From Candidatus Zipacnadia bacterium (lineage in GTDB: Bacteria > Armatimonadota > Zipacnadia > Zipacnadales > JABUFB01): a stretch of 39,774 nucleotides of DNA. Positions 7,006 through 18,800 of this stretch are shown here, piece after piece (the stretch's first letter is position 1; the number at the start of each line of letters is the position of its first letter). The notes beneath the pieces were generated by a model that was not told the DNA's origin, ran no database searches, and worked only from the letters and a program-made list of their open reading frames with translations. The stretch spans positions 1 through 39,774 of the forward strand of contig JALGSS010000006.1 of assembly GCA_029821745.1 (NCBI GenBank). Reading direction: 5' to 3'. A program made the translations under genes and the position numbers.

Positions 7006-10000
7006 ATGACTACGCTGCTGCCGTCCCTGAACGGCACTTACGGTACGCCGGATTTCAGCACCGTCTGGAGCAGCAGCGATCCCATCGTCGCAGGTGGGTA
7101 CATCGACAACGATATTCCGAACAACGCCGCCATCCCGGGCGGGGCGATCGGCGCCAACCCCGACCCGTTTGCTCCCGAGACCGGGGTAGGCCCGGTCGAC
7201 CCGTGGAAGTACACCAATGATGACACGATCTTGCCGAACTTTGCGAATATCTGGAACGAGATCTCGCCGACGCCCTTCCGGGGCGGCAAGTGGACCGCCA
7301 GCACGAACTTCACGTTGCGGGTGAACTACTGGCACTCGGAGAACGTTGCGCCGCGGTTCATGCGTGTGTACATCCGCCGCAACGACCCGGACAGCACTCC
7401 GGGGGCGTGGTTCTCTTACACGATGGAGAAGGCGAGTCCGGCCGACAACGACTACACGGATGGCTGCGTGTTCCAGTACCAGGCCACCCCTGACCAGTTG
7501 CCGACGGCCTCGTCCCAAATGGGTGGCGGCATCGGGGAGTACAACTACTACTTCGAGGCCATCGACTCGACGCGCACGGCGAGATTCCCGGACCGCCCGG
7601 ACCGATACACCTTCCGCGATGAGAACAATGCGCAGCGAACTCTCGATGACCCGGGCGACGTCGGCGTACCTGTCAACGCCACCGGGCAGGACTACTACTG
7701 GTTCCGCGTGAATCAGAAGCCAATTCTCGAGAACGCGTCGGTCACTCCGACGGTGGGGAACACCGGAGACCCCTTCACCTTCCGCGTGACCTACCGCGAT
7801 GCGGACGGAGAGGCAAGCGTTGCCGGGGCCCTTGGCGATCGCCCCTTCATCGCCTACATGTACGTCGACATCTTCGGCGACCTGTACGGGACGAACTCGC
7901 TGTCGGTGGACCCGGTCAGCGAGTCTGAACTGAGCTACACGAACAGCACCGCCCACACCTTCACCGACAACGAGCTGGCGGGCCTGTACGTGGTCATGGA
8001 GGACGGGGCCGCCGTGCGTAAGACTTACCGGATCGTTAGCAACAGCGACACCACTATTAACCTGGTGGCCGACCCGAACGATCCGGACCACCCGGGGCTC
8101 TTGCAGACCGACGGCGCGGCTTCCGGCGACGTGTTCTACATCGCCCAACGGACCGCAATGGCCAAGGAAGACTCCAGCGACGACGACTACACCGACGGCG
8201 TCGTCTACGTATTCAACACGGGCACCAACATCATCCTGGGGCCCGGCAACCACCGGTACTTCTTCGAGTTCGCCGACGACTGGGGCAGCTGGACCCACCC
8301 GAATGACACCAACGTCCATGTCGAGGGAGAATACGTCCGCTTCCCGAACGCGCTGTCCTTCGCCGGCCCTCAGGTGATTGCGAACACAGCGCCGGAGCTT
8401 GTGGACTTCAGGTTCCTGCCGCAGGATGTGGGCAACGCGCCGGACGGCAGCACGTCGACGCCGTTCATCTTCTACGTCACCTACGTCGACCAGGAGAACA
8501 ACGCGCCCAGCTTCATCCGGCTTGAGCTGGACGGGACGACCACCCTGAACCTGTTCCCTGACGATCCGGGCGACACGGTCTACACCGACGGCGTGGTGTA
8601 TCGTAGTGCGGAAATCCAGTTGACCGAAGGCCAGCACTTCATGCGGGCCCAGGCGTCGGACGGCGAGGAGCGCTACCCTCCCCAGACGGCCTACCCGCCC
8701 AGTTCCCCGCTGCCCTTCATGGGGCCCGTGGCGAGCGTATCCGACCCAGTAGGCGCCCTGACCCTCGACTACAGCGTGGGCGGCAAGGTATTCCCGGACG
8801 GTCGCTTCGACGGCGGCGCCGGGATCACCATCCGGATGCTGGACGGCAGCGCGGCGGGGAATGTGTACACCATCGCGTCGAACGCCGGCTCAACACTCAC
8901 GATCGTTGACGACGCTGTTCCTCCGGCCCCGGCCGTCAACTTGGGCGGCGAGGGTGTCACCGCGGGTGACCACTTCATTTTCGACGCCGCCCCCGGTCCG
9001 AAGGTGGCGGCGAATACGTCGCCTCGGCTGGTCTTCCCGGATGACGACGACGAATACGACCCCGATCCGACCAGCCCGCAGTTCCCGGGGCTCGAGCCCG
9101 ACAGCGGTGTGCCGTCCGACCCGGCCTCAGGCACCCAGGGAACCGAGTTCACGTATACTGTCATCTACATCGACGATGACCTGTTCGCCGGCGTGCGAGG
9201 CAATCCGCCGACATATGTTCAGGTCTACATCGACAATGTCGCCCACGACATGCAGCCGGTCGACCCCAGCGACTCCGATTACACCGAGAATGGTGGCGGG
9301 GCGGAGTACACGTACACCGCGCCGGTGCCGCCGGGGCTGTCCGAGGGCACACCGCATACGTACTTCTTCATCGCCTCCGATGGGCTGGATACGGCGCGGC
9401 TCCCGGCTCTCGGCACTCTGCCGAACGACCGCTACAATGGCCCGATCGTGGACGGCCGACCCGACAACCCGGAGCAGTTGTTTGTCTTCGACACTCCCGA
9501 CGACAACGGCGATTCCATCCAGTTCCGCTTCAATGCGTCCCTGGATGACGGCGGTGGGGCCGACGACGTCGTCGAGTACCACCTGTACCGCAACGAGACG
9601 GGCGCGCCCTTCGCCGATCCGCCCGTTATCGTCATTGAGGCGGACAATAAGCCCTCGTACGCGGGCATTGATCCGCCGCCGGGCATGGACACGGGCCTGC
9701 AGAAGGCCGTGCCGTACTACTACATGGTCCGGGCGTACGATGGGCCCACCATCGATGCCGACAAGGACGGTCTGCCGGACAAGCTGCCGGACGACGGCGA
9801 TCCAGCGACGCCTGACCAGTATGTGCCGATCGACCCGCTTGATCAGTCCTTCGACTCCAACGTGGAGGGCCCGGTCAGCGCGGACGACAACATCTCGCCC
9901 GGAGCCCCGACGTTCCTGAATGCGGTGGATCCGGCTGACGGAGGCATCATCGACCTCAACTGGGGCCCGTCACCGGACGACGGTGCGGGCTACGGCGACG

Positions 10001-12669
10001 TCATCGAGTACCGCCTGTACCGCGAGCTCGACGCGGCCGACCTGGGCACCAACGCGCCGCTGTACTCACCGCTCGCGGGAGCGACCGAATACCGCGACAT
10101 GTCTGTGACGGACGGTACCGAATACTACTACGCCATCGCCGCGTGGGACGGCGTCAACGAGTCCGATCTGACCGCCGCGACGCCGAGTCCGGTGACCTCC
10201 AGTGACGCGGCGCCGCCGGAAATCCTGAACCTGAGCCCCGACGACGGCGATGCCGATGTCGCGCGCGACACGAACATTGAGTTCGATGTCCGCGACACGG
10301 GCGCCGGCGTAGACATTAACTCGCTGCAGCTCATCGTCAGCGTGAACGGGGTCCCGACGACCATCGACCCGGCGGACCTGACCATAACGACGACCGGCGA
10401 CACAAGCCATGTGGTCTATGACCCGCCGACCGACTTCGAGTACCTCGTGGCCATCCAGGTGCACGTCGAAGTCAGCGACCTTTCCGGCGACGCAACGGCT
10501 GACCCGATTGTGCCGCCGAACACGAGGACGCTGGACTACCGGTTCACGATCGCCGGCCCGCCGGTCTATGAGATCGAGGGCACCATCATCGCCCCCGACG
10601 CGCTCAAGGCCGAGGATCCCGACGTGCTTGAGGGCATCACGGTCCGCGCGTACCCCGTGACCGGTGGCTTGTTCATCGATGCCACTACGGACGCAGCGGG
10701 CAACTACGTGGTCGAGGGTCTGGCCGAGGGTGACTACTATGTGGTGCCCAGCAAGCCTGGCCTGGCGTTCACGCCGGCCCAGAGCGTACCGTTGCATGTC
10801 CCGCCGTCCCCACAGCGCGCTGACTTCACCGCGCAGAAGGGATACACGATGGTCGGCAGCGTGACGGACACGGACGATGCCCCGCTGCCGGGCGTGCGCG
10901 TATCGAACGGAGTCCGCGAAGTGACAACGGCGGCCGACGGAACGTACCAGATCGAGGACGTCGCCGCCGACGAATACACCCTGGTCGCGCAGCTTGATGG
11001 GTACGCTTTCGAGCCGCAGACCCTCAACGTCACCGTGCCGACCGACCCCGCCGACCCGATCGTGAACGTCCCGACGTTTGTCGGGGACGTTGAGCGCTTC
11101 TTCGTAAGCGGCACGATCTTGGCCTCGGACGGGTCACGCCTGGAAGACATCGTCGTGGAGTTGCTCGACCAGGACGGCCAGCCGGTGGCCTTCGAGGACC
11201 CAGCGGGACAGCCGATTGTGCACCGCACGAACGCGAGCGGCGCGTACTTCATCGACGGTGTGGCGGGTGGTTTCTACAGCGTTAAGCCCGGCGATGTCGA
11301 CTGGGTCTTCAATCCGGCCCAGCGAGATGTGAATGTTACCGGCAACACGCAGGACATCGACTTCACCGGCTATGAGGTATACAAACTGACACTGTCGCCA
11401 GGCCTGCAGATGGTCGCGATACCGGTGGTGCCGCAGAATCTGAACCCGGTGATGAATGTGCCCGCCGGGGTCGATGTGGCGCGCTGGGATCCGACAAGGG
11501 CCGGCGACGACAAGTACATCAAGGGAGACCCCGGGTCCCCGCTTCCGGTGCAGTACGAAATGACACCGGGCCGCTCCTTCTGGCTGCGGAACAACACCGG
11601 TGCCGACGCGCAACTGACGATCCAGACGCTGCAGCCGGTGGATACGAGCATCGACTTCAGCCTGAGCCTCGAAGGCGGCTGGAACATGGCCGGGAACATG
11701 CTCGACCGCTCCCTGCCGTGGAGCGCCCTGCATATATCGCCCGGACAGTCGGTTCGCGACTACGGGTTCCTGCATAACCCGCAGGGCCCAGACCCGTATA
11801 TCATCGTCACGGATATGCTTCCGCCGAGTGCGGACGGCACTCTCACGGACACCGTGCCGAAGAACGCGGGCTTCTGGATAAAGGCCGATCACAAGCAGGT
11901 CGTGACCGTGGCGACAGCGGGCCTCGCGGACGCCGAGAAGCCGTCTCTGAAGCTCAGCGCCGGCGACTACTTGGTCCCGATTGTTGTCCGCGCCGATAAT
12001 CGCGCAGACAGCCTGGGCCTGGCCGGCGTGGTGCAGGGCTCCGACGACAGCCTGCAGATCGAGAATCCGCCGGCCCTCTCGCCATTCGTTGACCTGTACT
12101 TCGCGAATAGCGATGGCGGGCGTCTGGCGTGCGACGTGCGCTCCGCGAGTGCCGGCAGCGATACGTGGGACTTCGTCGTGGCGACTGATATGGTCGGAGC
12201 GACGGTTGAGCTCGCGCTGCCTGACTTGTCGGGGGTGCCTGCCGAGAAGTCGGTGACCCTCGTCGATCAGGCCACAGGCAAGCGGCTGTATGCGCGGACG
12301 CTCGGCGTGTACAGCTACGCGGCCGACGAGAGTGGCACGCGCAAGTTCCGTCTGGAGATCGGTCCGAAGACTGAAAGTGGCCTGGTCGTCAGCGCCGCAA
12401 CTGCCCGACAGACCGGTACCGGCGCGGCCGTTGCATACACGCTGAGCACGGACGCGAATGTGACGGTCACGGTGATGAACATCTCCGGTCGTGTGGTGCG
12501 TGAAGTGGGAGGCGGGGCCGCAACCAAGGGCGCCAACACGGTCGCGTGGAACCTGCGGTCGCAGAGCGGGACTCGCGTCCCGTCTGGTCGCTACCTGGTG
12601 CGCATTGAGGCCGAGGCTGAGAACGGCCAGGTCGCTTCGTCGGTTACTGGCCTGCAGGTAAGCCGCTAG
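7006..12669 (+). CDS. Giant surface protein A, C-terminal part (multi-domain beta-sandwich protein)
   Basis: 1887 residues from ATG 7006, but coding sequence in this frame reaches back to about 6940 with no start codon and there is no signal peptide, so it is probably the continuation of the previous entry. Domains in order: about four copies of a repeat marked by YTDG-type motifs (residues about 90-810); fibronectin-III-like segments (about 829-920 and 966-1065); a Big_5-type Ig-like domain (1067-1184); three carboxypeptidase-regulatory-like repeats (1186-1280, 1281-1355, 1364-1455); a two-lobed domain with GWNMAGN (1460-1643); a domain with IENPP, LPDLSGVP and TGKRLYAR (1645-1788); and a FlgD-like Ig domain (1790-1887) with NISGRVVREV and PSGRYLVRI, ending in VSR. 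No catalytic motif is seen. The whole C-terminal 700 residues match protein B in order. The Shine-Dalgarno-like GAGGG before 7006 is weak. Confidence 0.85.
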   Translation: MTTLLPSLNGTYGTPDFSTVWSSSDPIVAGGYIDNDIPNNAAIPGGAIGANPDPFAPETGVGPVDPWKYTNDDTILPNFANIWNEISPTPFRGGKWTASTNFTLRVNYWHSENVAPRFMRVYIRRNDPDSTPGAWFSYTMEKASPADNDYTDGCVFQYQATPDQLPTASSQMGGGIGEYNYYFEAIDSTRTARFPDRPDRYTFRDENNAQRTLDDPGDVGVPVNATGQDYYWFRVNQKPILENASVTPTVGNTGDPFTFRVTYRDADGEASVAGALGDRPFIAYMYVDIFGDLYGTNSLSVDPVSESELSYTNSTAHTFTDNELAGLYVVMEDGAAVRKTYRIVSNSDTTINLVADPNDPDHPGLLQTDGAASGDVFYIAQRTAMAKEDSSDDDYTDGVVYVFNTGTNIILGPGNHRYFFEFADDWGSWTHPNDTNVHVEGEYVRFPNALSFAGPQVIANTAPELVDFRFLPQDVGNAPDGSTSTPFIFYVTYVDQENNAPSFIRLELDGTTTLNLFPDDPGDTVYTDGVVYRSAEIQLTEGQHFMRAQASDGEERYPPQTAYPPSSPLPFMGPVASVSDPVGALTLDYSVGGKVFPDGRFDGGAGITIRMLDGSAAGNVYTIASNAGSTLTIVDDAVPPAPAVNLGGEGVTAGDHFIFDAAPGPKVAANTSPRLVFPDDDDEYDPDPTSPQFPGLEPDSGVPSDPASGTQGTEFTYTVIYIDDDLFAGVRGNPPTYVQVYIDNVAHDMQPVDPSDSDYTENGGGAEYTYTAPVPPGLSEGTPHTYFFIASDGLDTARLPALGTLPNDRYNGPIVDGRPDNPEQLFVFDTPDDNGDSIQFRFNASLDDGGGADDVVEYHLYRNETGAPFADPPVIVIEADNKPSYAGIDPPPGMDTGLQKAVPYYYMVRAYDGPTIDADKDGLPDKLPDDGDPATPDQYVPIDPLDQSFDSNVEGPVSADDNISPGAPTFLNAVDPADGGIIDLNWGPSPDDGAGYGDVIEYRLYRELDAADLGTNAPLYSPLAGATEYRDMSVTDGTEYYYAIAAWDGVNESDLTAATPSPVTSSDAAPPEILNLSPDDGDADVARDTNIEFDVRDTGAGVDINSLQLIVSVNGVPTTIDPADLTITTTGDTSHVVYDPPTDFEYLVAIQVHVEVSDLSGDATADPIVPPNTRTLDYRFTIAGPPVYEIEGTIIAPDALKAEDPDVLEGITVRAYPVTGGLFIDATTDAAGNYVVEGLAEGDYYVVPSKPGLAFTPAQSVPLHVPPSPQRADFTAQKGYTMVGSVTDTDDAPLPGVRVSNGVREVTTAADGTYQIEDVAADEYTLVAQLDGYAFEPQTLNVTVPTDPADPIVNVPTFVGDVERFFVSGTILASDGSRLEDIVVELLDQDGQPVAFEDPAGQPIVHRTNASGAYFIDGVAGGFYSVKPGDVDWVFNPAQRDVNVTGNTQDIDFTGYEVYKLTLSPGLQMVAIPVVPQNLNPVMNVPAGVDVARWDPTRAGDDKYIKGDPGSPLPVQYEMTPGRSFWLRNNTGADAQLTIQTLQPVDTSIDFSLSLEGGWNMAGNMLDRSLPWSALHISPGQSVRDYGFLHNPQGPDPYIIVTDMLPPSADGTLTDTVPKNAGFWIKADHKQVVTVATAGLADAEKPSLKLSAGDYLVPIVVRADNRADSLGLAGVVQGSDDSLQIENPPALSPFVDLYFANSDGGRLACDVRSASAGSDTWDFVVATDMVGATVELALPDLSGVPAEKSVTLVDQATGKRLYARTLGVYSYAADESGTRKFRLEIGPKTESGLVVSAATARQTGTGAAVAYTLSTDANVTVTVMNISGRVVREVGGGAATKGANTVAWNLRSQSGTRVPSGRYLVRIEAEAENGQVASSVTGLQVSR

Positions 12670-12675
12670 AAGCTA

Positions 12676-12708
12676 ACCGTCAGCGCCGCGTCCCGCGGCG
12701 CTGACGGT
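12676..12708 (+). terminator. Perfect hairpin after protein A
   Basis: Fifteen bases (12676-12690) pair perfectly with 12694-12708 around a three-base loop, seven bases after the stop codon. It lacks a U-run, so it may be a terminator, an attenuator between A and B, or an mRNA stabiliser. Confidence 0.6.
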
Positions 12709-12769
12709 CGCCGATCAGCCGTAACGCGCAATCGTCCACAACTGGTTCGTACCCGGAGGGCTGGGAGTT

Positions 12770-12783
12770 GGGGAACGTTCCCC
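12770..12783. promoter_or_regulatory. Perfect 14-bp palindrome upstream of protein B
   Basis: GGGGAACGTTCCCC lies 52 bases before the B start codon and outside the preceding hairpin. A perfect even-length palindrome of this size is the form expected of an operator for a dimeric regulator, but no regulator or promoter boxes are identified here. Confidence 0.35.
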
Positions 12784-12835
12784 TGCGCCCCACCGCACTT
12801 GCTGCACTGTGTCGCACCTCCGAGGAGGAGATTCG

Positions 12836-15800
12836 ATGTCACACTCGAAGCTTCGACCCACTTGCATCCAGAGCATTCTGGGCGCGATGCTGGCCTTGCT
12901 GATAGCGCTGTCTGCGACGAGCGCGCAGGCGCGACTTATCAACATCAAGGTCGGCGATTCCCGCCGGCAGGCCGTCAAGTTCGAGCAGGGGAAGGTGGGG
13001 GTCTCGGGGGATGCCGTTGAGCGGTGGATGCGCAGCCAGGAGCGCGAGAAGAAGGTCCGCGTCATCGACGACCTGCAGTTGCCCGAAGGCGCGATCCTCG
13101 ACTTCTACACGGTGCGCAACTCCAACGACCCGGCGGAGCGGGTGGAGTTCGAGGGCCGGGGGCAACTCATCGACGCGTACTCCTACCTCGGGAAGCACTA
13201 CAAGCAGATCCTCTTCGGCCTGGTCAACACCGAGGAGCGCGCCGAAGCCATCAAGCTTCTGAAGCAGGCACGGGACCACGGCTTCATGGTGGTGCCCGCG
13301 GCCGGCGGCGGCCTGCTCCCGGGGCGCGTCGGCACGGCCTCGGTGCAGCAGATGAAGGTCATCGTTATCGCGCCGGAGTTCCCGCATTGGAACGACCCGC
13401 GGCCGACTGCTGCGGCTACGCGGAGCAGGAACGGCACGTACTACCTGACGGGCGGGGACTATGAGGCGCTACGCCAGCACCCGATGGACGGGAACAACCA
13501 CGCCTGGGAGGGCGCTGATCCGCCCCATTGGTTCGCGGACTCGCCGGGCGGAACGCTCTCTGCGGGGTGCCCCATTGGTATGGCCGGAACCGCCGGGTGG
13601 TCTGGGTCGGCGACTGCGACCTCCAACGCCTCTCATCCCAGAGCGGGCGGCGAGACGGGCACGAACTCGAAACCCGAGATGACGCTTCAGAACGACTGGT
13701 TCAACCTCGTCTTCAACAAAGCCAACCCGATGTCGCTGTACAACTACTACTACCAGAACTCCCACGGTCACATCAGCATTGAGGGAGACTACAGCAATAT
13801 CGTCGGCTGGGTGCACGACCACCATATCCTGGACCGGGCGCCTTATCCATTCGGCACGCACTACGCCGTGCAGCCGGGCACGCCGCTGCTGCGGCCCCAA
13901 GACCCGACCGGACCGATGATCGTCCGGGCCAGCCTGTACGCCGAAGGCGTCACCTTCTTCTTCCGCCAGCCGGTCGGGAGCCTGGGCACTGTCACAGTGA
14001 GCGTCTACCAGAGCCAGGACATCGACTCAGTTACGGCCGACACGCAGACCGGCACGGTGTCTCTCATACTGACGGGCGACCGCGTTCAGGACCCGTGGGA
14101 TAACCGCCGCTGGACCGTCCTGAACGGCGGCTGGGAGTTTGTCGATCAGGGCGACGCGACGAAACGCATTGATTACGAGCTGGTGTCGGGGGGGAGTTGG
14201 AGCGCGACGGCCGCGGGCGGTACCTGGAACAGTAGTAGCACGGGGTATCGTGGCCAGGGGCAGGGCTGCGGCAACCTGAGCAATACGACCTTCGGCACGA
14301 ACGACGTTCTTGGTTCGGCGGACGGTAACCGTCTCCTGAGCTTCTGCTACTACACCCACGACCACAACTTCGGCGGCGAGAGCGCCTACCAGTTGTCGAC
14401 GCTGATGCGGGGCAGCTACACCGACCCGATCGCGGGTACGTCTGAGGGATCGCACGTCGACCGACCGTGGCCTTACGACCACGACACGACCGACCACAAC
14501 TACCCGAACAGCGGGAATGTGTTCTCAGGCGGGCCCCACAGCGTGGGTGCTCTGCGAGGCGACGTCTACCAGACCCTGGCCGATCGGGGCATCACCACGA
14601 GCGGCTACAACCGGATCATTTTCCTGTTTCCTGATGCCGAACAGTCCGAGGGTGACCCGAACGCATCCATCATCCCCCACGCGGGCGGCAGCACGGCGAC
14701 CGTCCCCGAGGGAGCCGGCCTCACGCTGCTTGCGCACGAGGTGGGACATACCTTCGGTACGGTCGACCTGTACGACAAGGACTTCTACGCGAACCTGGGG
14801 GCCTACGGCCCTCCGCCGGTGCCCTTCTTCTTCGAGTGTGCGGCCGTGGGTCCATACTCTGTGATGGCCCATGGGGTGCGCATCGATCCGTGGCACAAGC
14901 TGAGGAATTTGGCCCTGGGCCCCTGGGCGCAGGAGACGCCGGTTACCCAGGACCTTGGGCGCACGGAGATATGGCAGGTCGAAACGACCCTGCGGGACCC
15001 GGTGATCCTGAAGTTGCCGGCGCACCCGCTGTCCGTCTACGCGAGCAAGAACCCGACGGCCCCGGCAGGCTGGACGCTTGGGCAGGGAAACTGGGACAAT
15101 CTCGCTAATCCCAATTCATGGCGCGAGTATTTCCTGGTTGAGAACCGCAACGTAAACGGTGGAAGCTACTTCGGCGATCAGTCACCGAAGGGCATGTACA
15201 TCTGGCACATTGACGAGCGGAACATCGGCGGTAATCAGACTGCCGAAGAGACCATGACGGTCATCATCGAGCAGGCCGATGGGCGCAATGAGCTGGAGAC
15301 CAACGGGTCGCGCACAGTCGGGGGCGGGTTCAGCGCATCGCCGGGCGACCTCCAGGGCGACCCCTTCCCGGGCTCCCTGAACGTGAGGAAGTTCGACGAG
15401 CGGCCGGTTGCACTCAACAATGGGTTCAATTCGCCGACGAGTTGGAGCCATGGCGCCCCGGACACCGGCGGCAGCACAATCCTGCCCGGCACACCGACGG
15501 ACTCCTTCGTCCGCATCGAGAACATCACCGGCCCGGCGACCAATGACGCCGGCATACCGAACGCGGCCGGCAGCCCGATGAGCGCCTACATCTATGTGGA
15601 GCCTGCCGAGGCCATCTGCACGCAGCCCGCGTCGCTCATCGCCCCGGGGACCCAGGTCGAGCAGGGCACCGAGGACTTCCCGGTGATGCTCCTCAACATC
15701 GAGAACGACGGGACCTACCCGAACCTGTCGACCAAGTCTCTGACGATCGACACGATCAAGGTCTACGAGGTCGGGACGAGCCGTGACGCCGAGAACATCG

Positions 15801-18800
15801 CGGTTGCGAAGCTGTACGAAGACACGAATGATAACGGCGCCCTCGACGTCGGTACCGACACGCTCCTGAAGACGGCGACGGTGGTCGACAACCAGACGAG
15901 CGCCGACTTCGACCATATCCTGTTCACCAACCTTGGCTATGTGCTGAACCTGAACAGCGACCAGAACTTCATCGTCGCCTACGACATTGCAGTGGACGCC
16001 GACACAGACCCCCGGATTACTTTGGGGGCGGAATTGACAAAGTACGACTTCGTGGTACCCAACCAGCCCGGCGCCGTGCAGATGCGGCAGCGCCTCGCCG
16101 CAACGTCGCTCGAGAGGGCCGGGTATGAATTCGGCGCGTATCGATTCCCAATCACCGCGAACACCGCGACGGTGATCGAATCCAGCGACACGCTGACAGT
16201 GAAGCGCAACGACGACCCAGATCTCGCCCCAGGTTCAGTTGTGCAGGGCGAGGCGGACGTTCCGATGATGCAGTTGGCCCTTTCGGTGGATCAGGACCAG
16301 GTGACGGTCAACGCCATAAAGGTCGCCCAGATCGGGACCTCCGAGGGCGGTGTCGATCTCTCGGTCTTGCGCTTGTGGCCCGATGCGAATGGCGACGGCC
16401 AGATCGATGACCTGACGGTCCCACCCCTCGGCGAGGCCGCCGTGATGGGACCCTCCGGCAACGGTGAGGCCAACATCACCGGTCTAAGCTTCACGGTGAC
16501 GGACGCCGCACCGAAGTACCTGATCCTGACCGCAACGGTAACGCCGAGCGCCACTCTCAACGCTACGATCCAGCTCGCGGTTGAGGACGCGTCTATCACC
16601 GTCGAGACCAACCCTCTGGATCCGACTTCGTCCCACGACGTCGTCGTATACGAGTTGCCGATCGAGTCCGGTGTGACGACGGTCACCCAGGGCAACCTGC
16701 CGCCGTATCCGGTTCCGGGTGACCCGGGCGACGACACCGGCCCCTACTACGGCGACTGGCTGCCGACCAACAACGAGCAGACAGACAACCCGCAACCGTC
16801 GATGCAGTTTCCTCGGGCAGGTGGCGACCCCAACCCGCCGGACCCGAACGCGACCGACACTGCGGACACTCTCAGTTACGTGGTCCAGTTCAGCCAGGAC
16901 GAATTTGCGACGGCGCCGTTCCACGAACAGACGATCGCGCCTAGCTCGAGCTTCACCCAGGTTGTCAACTTCCAGGTCAGCGTACCCCTGGCCGTTGGCA
17001 CGTGGGGCTGGCGCGTGAAGGCTGTTGACGACGAAGGCGCGGAATCCGACTGGTCGAAGACCTGGTTCTTCGAGATCACCCAGCCGCCGCTGCCCCCGCA
17101 GCCACCGAACGCACCCACTCAGCTCTGGCCCCGGGGTGGCCAGGAAGTGGCCGAGCCGAACCCGGTGATCTACTGGGTGCCTTCCACCGACCCGGACGAC
17201 GTTCCCGAAGACCTGAACTACGTCATTGAGCTCGACGACAATGACGACTGGACGGACGGCAACCTGTGGGAGGGCGCCGCGGCCGGTACGGACCTCCTGT
17301 CAGGCCAATGGGTGAACGTAAACGTGATCCCGGCCCAGCCGCTGGCTGACAACACGCAGTACTACTACCGGGTCAAGGCCATTGATCCCGACAACCAGGA
17401 ATCGGACTGGAGCGCGACGCAGAACTTCTGGCTGAACACGGAGAACGACCCGCCGCTGGCTCCGGACACCGGGTTCAGCCCGAGCAACGGCGACATCATC
17501 TGGTTCTCGCCGGTCAACGTGCGCTGCAACCACACGGTTGATCCGGACCCGACGGATCCGACATGGCCGGGCGGCCCGTACCTGAGTTATGTCTTCCAAC
17601 TCCAGCGAGACTCGGCTCCGACGGACACCAGCTACACCTACCAGTACACGGTGGTAGCCAACACGCCGCCGAGCACGGACCCGTTCGTGTCCGCACTGGT
17701 GACGGGCGATCTCGGGGCGGACGACCCCACGCATGAGCATCCCTGGTACTGGCGCGTCAGGGCCTTCGATGACGAGGGCGCAGAATCGCCCTGGAGTGAG
17801 ACCCAGTACTTCTACTACGACACAGCGAACCAGCCGCCGACGTTGTCGCCGGTCAACACCTACCTACAGACACTCGATCCGAAGTATGGCAACATCGTTC
17901 CGCCGACCCACTTTGAGTTTGAGATCGTCTACGCGGATCCGGAAGGCGATGCCCCGGTCGATGTGACCAACGGCGCGGACACAGGCGCGGTCTGGGTCGA
18001 GATCGATGGTGACCCCAACAAGCGGGTCCCGATGGGCAAGCTCGACGAGACCGACAACAACTACGCGAACGGCGTGACCTACGTCGTGGGCATGAACGCC
18101 GACAACGCGGCTCTGGGCATCGGTGGGCACACATTCCGCTTCTACACAGCAAGTTGGAGTGTGCAGTGGCCGCCTGTGTTCGATCCATCTCCGACCTTCC
18201 CCAGGTGGGGTCTGGGCCCGATCATCGGCACGGACAGCACATTGGAATTCACGGACGCCGCATGGGACCCGACGGCCATTCCGTTGCCCGGGTTCCCGCC
18301 TGACCCGATCCTCGAAAAGGGCTATGAAGAGGGCGTAGACGTGATCAGCGTCCAGTTGTTCGACGAGGACAAAGCGGACGAGACCCAGGTCACGGTGACG
18401 CTTGCGACCGATCCAAGCCGGCTGTTCACGGACAGTGAGATGCTCATTCTCACGCCGGCGGCCGGCGAACCGGCGGGCACTTTCCGGGGCCAGATGGCCA
18501 CCCTTGGTCGCCCAGAGCAACCCGGCGACGCAGAGAGCCAACTGCCCATCGGCGACCCGGGCCGCGTCCTGAATGTGATGTGCGGCGCCAACGGCAACGT
18601 CATCACAGTTACCTATCAGGACCCGGACGAGGGCCCCGACTTCCCGCCGAGCATGACGCGGGACATCAGTGTGGACAGCGCGCTGGTTGTTGACAGCACG
18701 CCGCCGCGGTTCATCGACACCAACCCCATTCTCGTGGTGTCCAGCGGCGCAAATCCCTATGGCAACAGCGACGGGTTGACCATCGACGTGACGTGGGTCG

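Noticed and set aside
6874-8637. 587-codon open frame on the minus strand inside protein A
   Set aside because: The plus-strand frame has repeats and continuous domain structure; the minus frame is Val/Arg/Asp-rich composition from GC-rich codons, with no domain.
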